Shown here piece after piece: positions 1 through 5,593 of a stretch of 8,423 nucleotides of DNA. Numbering within the stretch: the stretch's first letter is position 1; every line of letters begins with the position of its first letter. Made by a program: the position numbers and the translations under genes. The DNA lies in contig DNAD01000317.1 in NCBI GenBank assembly GCA_003484785.1, positions 1 to 8,423 on the forward strand. Reading direction: 5' to 3'. The stretch comes from Lachnospiraceae bacterium. GTDB taxonomy: Bacteria > Bacillota > Clostridia > Lachnospirales > Lachnospiraceae. The notes below the pieces were generated by a model that made no database searches, had not been told where the DNA came from, and saw nothing but the letters and a program-made list of their open reading frames with translations.

Positions 1-1061
1 GCTGTTGCGATTCCCTTTTCGGTGATTATACCGGTTATCAGCTCATGCTCCGCATAGTCAAAAGCGGGATTGAACGCATCGATCCCCTCCGGAGCCATCC
101 TTTCCTTATACCACATGGTGGTGATCTCCTCCGGATCCCTCATTTCAATGGGGATGTCATCTCCCTTTTCGGTCTTCAGATCGATAGTTGAGGAGGGGGC
201 GCAGATATAGAAGGGGATCCCGTAGTGCTTTGCAAGTATGGCAACTCCCGAGGTTCCTATCTTATTGGCGGAGTCGCCGTTTTTCGCCACACGGTCACAC
301 CCCACAAAGATCACGTCGATCTTTCCCTGCTTCATAAGCATTGAGGCCATATTATCGCATTGTACCGTGGTGGTTATCCCCGCATTATGAAGCTCGAAGG
401 AGGTCAGCCTCGCGCCCTGAAGAAGGGGCCTTGTTTCATCGCAATACACATGCATATCCGTCCCCTTCCAGCCATGCTCCAGTGCGATATACATCGGAGC
501 TGTGGCCGTCCCGTATTTTGCCGTGGCGATAGTCCCGGCGTTGCAGTGGGTCAGGATCCCGATCTCCTTTCCTTCCTTCTTTAATTTCTTAAGTATCTCA
601 AAACCCAGCTCGCCTATGTTGCGGCTGATGGCTACGTCCTCGTCCCGTATTTTCTGTGCTTCCTCAAAGAGGATCTCCTTTATCTCGGAAAGGGGTCTGT
701 CCTTTACCGACAGTACCTTGTCATCCATCCTGTTTAAAGCCCAGAAAAGGTTGACCGCCGTAGGCCTGGAGGATGCAAGATAATCCTTAAGCTCCTTAAA
801 TTCCTTATAAAACGCATCAAAATCAGATGCCTCTATCCTTGAAGAAAGTACGGCGATGCCGTAGGCGGCGCTTACCCCTATGGCCGGCGCTCCTCTGACC
901 TTAAGCTTCTTTATGGCGTCCCAGAGCTCCTCCTTTGTCCTTAAATTGATCCGCTTCACTGTTTGCGGAAGAAGAGTCTGATCCAGTATATCCACGCTCT
1001 GCCTGTCTTCCGGAAGCTTTACTGTGATCACTTTTTCAAAAAAATCATCCAACCCTGGCAT
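1..1061 (-). CDS. mtnA: S-methyl-5-thioribose-1-phosphate isomerase (MtnA), 3' end cut by the window edge
   Basis: This enzyme isomerises the aldose methylthioribose-1-phosphate to the ketose methylthioribulose-1-phosphate in cytoplasmic methionine salvage. I translated 353 codons, starting at the ATG at 1059-1061, which has GGAGGT (1069-1074 complement) 7 bases upstream. The family signature is strong: RGAPAIG at residues 56-62 (substrate phosphate loop), THCNAG at 171-176 with the catalytic Cys173, CDETRP at 207-212, LQGARLT at 214-220, and GCDRVAKNGDSANKIGT at 254-270 with the catalytic Asp256. The visible part ends ITGIITEKGIAT, which in this family lies very near the C-terminus, so only a few residues should be missing. 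It is transcribed divergently from the calpain-like gene, and no other salvage gene is in view. Related isomerases can act on 5-deoxyribose-1-phosphate, so the exact substrate is not fixed by sequence. The family assignment is very secure. Confidence 0.95.
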   Translation of the reverse strand, partial: MPGLDDFFEKVITVKLPEDRQSVDILDQTLLPQTVKRINLRTKEELWDAIKKLKVRGAPAIGVSAAYGIAVLSSRIEASDFDAFYKEFKELKDYLASSRPTAVNLFWALNRMDDKVLSVKDRPLSEIKEILFEEAQKIRDEDVAISRNIGELGFEILKKLKKEGKEIGILTHCNAGTIATAKYGTATAPMYIALEHGWKGTDMHVYCDETRPLLQGARLTSFELHNAGITTTVQCDNMASMLMKQGKIDVIFVGCDRVAKNGDSANKIGTSGVAILAKHYGIPFYICAPSSTIDLKTEKGDDIPIEMRDPEEITTMWYKERMAPEGIDAFNPAFDYAEHELITGIITEKGIAT

Positions 1062-1080
1062 ATTCAATACCTCCCTGTTT

Positions 1081-1132
1081 TAATAATTTGTTACTATTCA
1101 CAGCCTTTTGGGCTGTGAATAGTAACTTATTA
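1081..1132. repeat. Perfect long palindrome with AT-rich flanks, copy 1 of a repeated motif
   Basis: GTTACTATTCACAGCC (1090-1105) and GGCTGTGAATAGTAAC (1111-1126) are exact reverse complements around a 5-base TTTTG loop. Pairing can continue outward, with a 3-base bulge, between TAATAA (1081-1086) and TTATTA (1127-1132). The 16-base arm recurs exactly at 8406-8421. It lies in the intergenic region between mtnA and the calpain-like gene and covers the predicted mtnA start of transcription. It could be an operator, a 5' RNA hairpin, or a dispersed palindromic element. There is no T-tract typical of a terminator directly after either arm. Confidence 0.85.
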
Positions 1133-1156
1133 TACAAAGCTTTTGCGGAAAATCAA
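1129..1156 (-). promoter_or_regulatory. Predicted sigma-A-type promoter of mtnA
   Basis: Read on the minus strand, TTGATT (1151-1156) is followed after 16 bases by a perfect TATAAT (1129-1134). Transcription would start near 1122, inside the right arm of the palindrome at 1090-1126, giving a leader of about 60 nt before the mtnA ATG. The -10 is consensus and the -35 keeps TTGA. The assignment is by consensus only. Confidence 0.6.
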
Positions 1157-1184
1157 CATAATTTATATCTCATTTTTTAAGATA

Positions 1185-1193
1185 TGGTATAAT
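1185..1193 (+). promoter_or_regulatory. Extended -10 promoter for the calpain-like gene
   Basis: TGGTATAAT matches the extended -10 consensus TGnTATAAT, with TATAAT at 1188-1193. No good -35 lies upstream (only AT-rich TTTATA at 1162-1167, 20 bases away), which is common for extended -10 promoters. Transcription from about 1200 would give a leader of roughly 120 nt. A second TATAAT at 1223-1228 also lacks a -35 and is a weaker alternative. Confidence 0.5.
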
Positions 1194-1237
1194 GAGGATA
1201 ACAGTTTACCCTTTGCTGTTAATATAATGATGATGAT

Positions 1238-1267
1238 CTGTATACCGAAAAGCAGAACAGGTTACAG
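1238..1267 (+). other. Possible leader hairpin upstream of the calpain-like gene
   Basis: CTGTATACC (1238-1246) can pair with GGTTACAG (1260-1267), with one bulged T and a 13-base loop. This sits in the predicted 5' leader of the calpain-like gene, about 55 bases before its start. No known riboswitch class was recognised, and the pairing could be chance. Apart from this, the two promoters and the palindrome, I see nothing in the 1062-1321 gap. Confidence 0.25.
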
Positions 1268-1321
1268 GATCTTAAAGGAAATATTCAGGCAAAAAAAATC
1301 CCAAATACAAGGAGGAAGCAA

Positions 1322-4300
1322 ATGCCGCAGTACGGTCTTTATGAAGAGGAATCGGGAAAGATCAGAAATCTCAGCAAGGAGGAAGCCCGCACAGAGCTTA
1401 ATACAAGGCTTAACGCAGCCCGGACCACACAGGAAAAACAGAACAGGATGGAGGATTTCCTTACCGGTCTCCACAGCGGCGTACGTTTTAACGAGACCAG
1501 CCAGACCCGCCGGGAAAAGGTTTTCGGTGATAAGTACAAAAACATCCTGAGCACTGAAGAGCGCCGTAAGCAGATACAGAAATCCGGAACCGAGCTGTAT
1601 CAGAAGGATAAGAATGCAAAGGCTCTCCGGGCCGCCAATAAAAAGCGCTATGACAAAATGAAGCTCAGAGCCGTCTCTGCCGCGGACAGGACAGGGGTCA
1701 GCCTGACCGATCCGGCCCTTGTGATGGTCGCCCGGTTTATGACAGGAAGCGCAAAAAATGATGCCCTCCTGTTATCCCACTACAAAAAAGGAGGCAATAA
1801 CCGGGCAGAAGCTCTGCTTGAAATGATGAGGCTCTTTATGAAGCTTGATCCCGACAGTATCGATGTCTCCAGTGAAAAAAAGATAGCCGACAATTCCGAT
1901 AAGCTTGAAAACCTGAGTGAAAAGCTTTACGCCATCCACCATCTCATAACCTTATCCCCGGACATTTACAAAAGCTTCGGTGAAGATTTCCAGGATACTT
2001 TTGAGGAACGGTATGCAAAAGCCAAAACTGTGGTGACCTACTACCGGCTGAAAAAGGAGGTCATGCAGAACAATTATTACAGGACTCATCTGAACCGGGA
2101 GATCTGTAAGGATATTAACGACAAAGACACTCCCGAGCAAAAGCTCCTCTCCGAGCTCATCTGGCAGTCGGAAGGAGGCCTTGCCCTGTTTTCGCGCAAT
2201 CTTAATGAAAATGTAAACAGCGGGATCATAAACGAACTGGTCGGAGCTCTTCGTACGGTCAATGTCCGCAACAACAAACAAAGGCTGAGCGAGAAGATCC
2301 TCCAAAGGCAGGAAGAGATACAAAAGACGGGACTGAGCACCCATCTCGACAATGTCATGCTTAAGGAAGGACAGATAAACTCAAGGGGGGAGGTAAATCC
2401 CGCCGGCCGGGCCGTAAGGATCAAAAAGCTTAAGCTTAGCGGGGATGCGTCTGCCGATCTTAACGATATCACAAAGATCATGGATCAGCTCGATATCTTA
2501 AACAGTGCCTCTGACTTTAAGAAAAACAATCGCGACTCCTATCTGTTAGAGCAGTCCGACCTTCAGATAAAAGTATGTGACACGGCGCTTGCGGCAAAGG
2601 ATATCCTTATGCGGATGCGGGATTCTCTTCTCTTTCTCGGCAGGCTGCGTGCCGACGGTTCCATCGATGCTTCGCCCCGTTCGCAGAGTATGATCGATGA
2701 GTATAAACGGCGCTATCGGAACGATCTCAAAGCTTACGCCGATATAATGGATATTCTTCAGGCTGTAAAGCAAATGCCGTTTGATCCCGATAGCGAAAAG
2801 AATATGCTTTCAGAGAAATACGAAAAAACGGATATTACTCCCGAATTGAGAGCATCCGCGAATCAGCTTCTCCTCGAGCTTACCGAGAATGGTTTTTCAG
2901 ACAGAGACATCTATCTCAGGATGAAGGAAATATTCCGTTACTCCACAATCTTTGCAGAGGAAAAGCTTGGCAGTGTTTTTTGGGATCTTGAAAACCGGGC
3001 CGCTGCGCTCTGGAGGGAGAAACGGTATCTGAATCTTCTGGAAGCAAAAAGGCTCAATCTCCCGGGAAAGAATATCGACGATGAACTTACCATGATGAAG
3101 TCTTATCATGACTCCAGGTTCGGCAATACGGAAAACGGAAACGGGACAGAGGAGGGCGACTGGACCTATGAGCCGATCCTTGCCCTTCGAAACAAGGCCA
3201 TGGAAAAAAAGCTTGATATGAAGGACATGAAAGACCGGGCGGGGTATTACATGTCCCAGTACGAATGGCTCTCAAGCGCCTATCCCGACTCCTATTCGGG
3301 AAACCTCGGATTGATCCCGAACATCCTTCTCACCCTGGCAAAATACTTGTACAAATGGAACCGGACCGCGGACTACGGCAAAAATTTCTACGAAGGGGTC
3401 AAACAGAATATTAACAAGTTCCCTTCCCTGCTCAGAGAAATCAATGCCCAGACCCTCCCCCTGAAATTTCAGCGTGGGGATGCGGATCTCGTTCCGCCTG
3501 TTGAGATCACCCGTTACTTTGCGGATAAGGATAAGATCGCCATTGCAGAGTATAATAACAGGCTTAAGGATTATCTGCAGGATCCCGGGCAGATTGCCCC
3601 CGAACTGATGGCGCATCTCAGAAAGCTTTCGGAGGCTGTCGGAATATATTCCCAGACCCAGTGCGCGGTCACGGATGAAAGCATTGAGCTTGAGCTGGCC
3701 GCCATCGACACCTTCCGAAACGAAGCGGAGAACTACTTCATGAAAAAAGGCCGTCTCGATCTTAACGATCCCGTGACCGGCATCATAGTCGATATAATGA
3801 AGAGGCTTGATTCCTTCACCGGCGGAAACCTAAGGAGCCGGATGACGGACGCGGAGTATGCCGCGGCTCTGGAGCAGAAACCTGTCTTTACCCAGCGCAG
3901 CGAAAGCGACCTTAAGGAAAGCAATGTTAAGGATCTTCCGCTGTTCACGCACAGGCCAAATATAAATGACGCAAAGCAGGGGATGTGCGGGGACTGCCAT
4001 TTTCTGGCCACCTTACAAGCTCTGGTAAGCACTGATCCCGACGCGATACTTAACATGTTTCATGATGTGGGCGACGGTACCGTGCTCGTCCGGCTCTATG
4101 CAGCCTATGACAAGTCAAACCGCAGAGTCGATGACTACACAAGGATATCAACTGAGGATGTCACCGTCCGTCCCACCTATGTGCGGGTCAGGAAGGACTA
4201 TGAGAGGGACGGAAGCTTTCCTCTTGACTCCATCTGGGTACAGCTTCTGGAGAAGGCCGTAGCCGCCGCAGGGTTTAATCACGGTGTTGCAAAGGTTGAG

Positions 4301-5389
4301 GAAAGCGGCAGGCTCAGAGATTTCCAGTACGAGATCAGCTGCGGTTCCGCCGAAAAAGATCTCTTTCATCTGACGGGCGTTAAGGTGGTATATTCGACAA
4401 ACACCGCACTTTCGGCCGAATATCAGCTGCCCCCAAAGGAGCTTGAGCAGGAAAGAGCGCGCATCCTCTTTAACGGTATTCCCATGTATCTCCATGAGGA
4501 TCTCTGGGACAAACTGGGAACCGATTCGGGAGCCGGAAGCGAAGAGGATGACTCAGAAACCATATTTCTGGACAAACTGGGCAAATTGCTGAGAGACAAC
4601 AGAGAGCAAACCGTAAAAAACACAGGTATCCTGGTCGATCTCATCACCCGGAAAAAGCTTATGAGCGAAGAGGATACAGAAGAGCTGAAAGCGGAAATCC
4701 TGAAGATTTATGATTTTAACCCCGAGAAGCTTGTTGAAAAGGTAAGGGATAATATCAGGACGGGATCCACAAAAAAGGACGGCGACTCCGACTATGAAGC
4801 TCCCGCAAAGCTTTTTGCCCAGATCATAAACGCTCTGGAGGAAAAGTGCAGTAAGCAGGATATCCTGAAGCTGGTTCATACAAAAAAGAAATATTACGAA
4901 TCTCTCAAGCGGGAAGGCGAGAATGAAGCGAATTACAAGAACAGGATGTCGAAGACGGATCATGTCACTCTCAGCTGTAATAAAGCGATGCTCGAAACCA
5001 ATCCGGACAACAGATACAGCATTGACCAGATGGCCGCTCTTTCGGATATCAAAAGATCGATCAGGGCGGGGAAAGCCGTTGCGGTGTACCAGCACGGGCA
5101 TCTTCTTTCGGCACACGATGTAAAGCTTTACAACGGACACTGGTTTATCCTGGTAAAGGATCCGCACAATATAAAAAGCATCGAATATAATAAAAACAGA
5201 AAAGGCGGCGTTTCCAAAGATACATTCCTGATGGGCAAGGCTCAGAAGGTAATGCAGTACAATCGCGTCAGAAGCCTGGACAATACGATACGGACCACTG
5301 TTCTCGGAACCTCATGGTGGGAGCTTAATGATTTCACAAAAGAGATCTATGCCTATACCACCCTCACTACAGTGCCTAAGAGCCTCTGA
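1322..5389 (+). CDS. Giant calpain-like (family C2) cysteine peptidase domain protein, 1355 aa
   Basis: The start ATG follows AAGGAGG (1309-1315) by 6 bases. Residues 1-870 are charged, mostly helical and unrecognised, with no signal peptide or membrane segment. A Gly/Asn/Glu-rich linker near 600-614 splits this region. From about 870 to the end the protein resembles a calpain protease core. DAKQGMCGDC carries the oxyanion Gln886 and nucleophile Cys892, six apart as in calpains. SIWVQLLEKA (Trp972) and HLTG (about 1016-1019) match the calpain W..LLEKAY and LTG blocks. GHLLSAHDV supplies His1260, and VKDPHN places Asp1280 where calpains have Asn. About 200 helical residues are inserted between LTG and the His block. 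The usual DCW Trp is His893. The protein may be a cytosolic protease or a protein-modifying effector; the substrate is unknown. The peptidase assignment is fairly secure; the role is not. Confidence 0.85.
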   Translation: MPQYGLYEEESGKIRNLSKEEARTELNTRLNAARTTQEKQNRMEDFLTGLHSGVRFNETSQTRREKVFGDKYKNILSTEERRKQIQKSGTELYQKDKNAKALRAANKKRYDKMKLRAVSAADRTGVSLTDPALVMVARFMTGSAKNDALLLSHYKKGGNNRAEALLEMMRLFMKLDPDSIDVSSEKKIADNSDKLENLSEKLYAIHHLITLSPDIYKSFGEDFQDTFEERYAKAKTVVTYYRLKKEVMQNNYYRTHLNREICKDINDKDTPEQKLLSELIWQSEGGLALFSRNLNENVNSGIINELVGALRTVNVRNNKQRLSEKILQRQEEIQKTGLSTHLDNVMLKEGQINSRGEVNPAGRAVRIKKLKLSGDASADLNDITKIMDQLDILNSASDFKKNNRDSYLLEQSDLQIKVCDTALAAKDILMRMRDSLLFLGRLRADGSIDASPRSQSMIDEYKRRYRNDLKAYADIMDILQAVKQMPFDPDSEKNMLSEKYEKTDITPELRASANQLLLELTENGFSDRDIYLRMKEIFRYSTIFAEEKLGSVFWDLENRAAALWREKRYLNLLEAKRLNLPGKNIDDELTMMKSYHDSRFGNTENGNGTEEGDWTYEPILALRNKAMEKKLDMKDMKDRAGYYMSQYEWLSSAYPDSYSGNLGLIPNILLTLAKYLYKWNRTADYGKNFYEGVKQNINKFPSLLREINAQTLPLKFQRGDADLVPPVEITRYFADKDKIAIAEYNNRLKDYLQDPGQIAPELMAHLRKLSEAVGIYSQTQCAVTDESIELELAAIDTFRNEAENYFMKKGRLDLNDPVTGIIVDIMKRLDSFTGGNLRSRMTDAEYAAALEQKPVFTQRSESDLKESNVKDLPLFTHRPNINDAKQGMCGDCHFLATLQALVSTDPDAILNMFHDVGDGTVLVRLYAAYDKSNRRVDDYTRISTEDVTVRPTYVRVRKDYERDGSFPLDSIWVQLLEKAVAAAGFNHGVAKVEESGRLRDFQYEISCGSAEKDLFHLTGVKVVYSTNTALSAEYQLPPKELEQERARILFNGIPMYLHEDLWDKLGTDSGAGSEEDDSETIFLDKLGKLLRDNREQTVKNTGILVDLITRKKLMSEEDTEELKAEILKIYDFNPEKLVEKVRDNIRTGSTKKDGDSDYEAPAKLFAQIINALEEKCSKQDILKLVHTKKKYYESLKREGENEANYKNRMSKTDHVTLSCNKAMLETNPDNRYSIDQMAALSDIKRSIRAGKAVAVYQHGHLLSAHDVKLYNGHWFILVKDPHNIKSIEYNKNRKGGVSKDTFLMGKAQKVMQYNRVRSLDNTIRTTVLGTSWWELNDFTKEIYAYTTLTTVPKSL

Positions 5390-5441
5390 TACACCTCTTT
5401 CTATTCCGGCGAGGCGCGCGCTCAACCCTTTCAAAAGTTTA

Positions 5442-5470
5442 TTGATTAAAACTTGTACATATGTTAATAT
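5442..5470 (+). promoter_or_regulatory. Candidate promoter for the GGDEF-EAL gene
   Basis: TTGATT (5442-5447) and TAATAT (5465-5470) are separated by 17 bases, each matching 4 of 6 consensus positions. The -10 lies in the 10-base palindrome TTAATATTAA (5464-5473), which could be an operator. Transcription from about 5477 would give a 113-nt leader before the start at 5590. This lets the downstream gene be expressed apart from the calpain-like gene. Confidence 0.45.
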
Positions 5471-5483
5471 TAATATGATGTTG

Positions 5484-5512
5484 TCATGGTTCAAGGTAAC
5501 AGCTTACCATGA
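5484..5512 (+). promoter_or_regulatory. Leader element with two mutually exclusive hairpins
   Basis: TCATGGT (5484-5490) can pair with ACCATGA (5506-5512). Inside it, GGTAA (5495-5499) can pair with TTACC (5504-5508) around a CAGC loop. The bases ACC at 5506-5508 are needed by both, so the structures compete. CAAGG (5492-5496) is also complementary to CCTTG (5553-5557) in the left arm of the downstream terminator, so it could act as an antiterminator strand. The sequence does not fit the c-di-GMP (GEMM) riboswitch consensus as I know it. Confidence 0.35.
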
Positions 5513-5545
5513 TATTCCCGGCTTTATGAGCTAAGGATAGTAAAT

Positions 5546-5593
5546 ATGAGTGCCTTGCGTCTGCAAGGCATTTTTGACAGGAAGTCAACATGA
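5546..5593 (+). CDS. Candidate 15-codon leader peptide overlapping the GGDEF-EAL start
   Basis: ATG at 5546-5548 opens a frame encoding MSALRLQGIFDRKST, ending in TGA at 5591-5593. AAGGA (5533-5537) lies 8 bases upstream of the ATG, a well-placed ribosome binding site. The stop overlaps the start of the next gene as ATGA (5590-5593), the classical geometry for translational coupling. The frame runs straight through the terminator-like stem-loop at 5551-5575 and through the Shine-Dalgarno of the next gene, so ribosomes translating it would unfold both. The peptide shows no obvious run of a regulatory amino acid. It is short enough to be coincidental, and whether it is translated is unknown. 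Confidence 0.4.
   Translation: MSALRLQGIFDRKST
5551..5575 (+). terminator. Rho-independent terminator or attenuator upstream of the GGDEF-EAL gene
   Basis: TGCCTTGC (5551-5558) and GCAAGGCA (5563-5570) form a perfect 8-bp stem with a GTCT loop, followed at once by TTTTT (5571-5575). This is a good intrinsic terminator form. It is 161 bases after the calpain-like stop and only 14 bases before the next start codon, downstream of that gene's predicted promoter. It therefore fits an attenuator in the leader better than a simple end signal for the preceding gene, though it may serve as both. Confidence 0.75.
5574..5588 (+). promoter_or_regulatory. Ribosome binding site of the GGDEF-EAL gene held in a small hairpin loop
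   Basis: AGGAAG (5579-5584), the only Shine-Dalgarno candidate, sits 5 bases before the ATG at 5590. It is bracketed by TTGAC (5574-5578) and GTCAA (5584-5588), exact reverse complements, so AGGAA would be displayed in a 5-base loop. The stem is short and AT-rich and shares TT with the terminator tail. Confidence 0.4.

Noticed and set aside
1081..1132. Palindrome as an ordinary bidirectional terminator
   Set aside because: The genes on its two sides diverge, so neither transcript would end here, and the arms are not followed by a clear T-run.
1143..1550. A plus-strand open frame starting before the calpain-like gene in another frame
   Set aside because: It begins upstream of the predicted promoter, overlaps the well-supported start at 1322 and its AAGGAGG site, and has low-complexity, non-protein-like composition.
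4553..5167. A 204-codon minus-strand open frame inside the calpain-like gene
   Set aside because: It lies antisense within the strongly supported catalytic-domain frame, has no good ribosome binding site that I can see, and its translation resembles no family.
5409..5454. Terminator directly after the calpain-like gene
   Set aside because: The GC-rich stretch at 5409-5423 is only an imperfect palindrome, and AAGTTT/AAACTT (5435-5454) is a weak AT stem without a T-tract. The hairpin at 5551-5575 is far stronger.
5390..5589. c-di-GMP (GEMM) riboswitch before the GGDEF-EAL gene
   Set aside because: The conserved GEMM-I core segments, such as the CACGCACAGGGCAAACC-like stretch and the GACGCAAAGCC-like stretch, are absent. 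A structured leader remains, but not this class as I know it.
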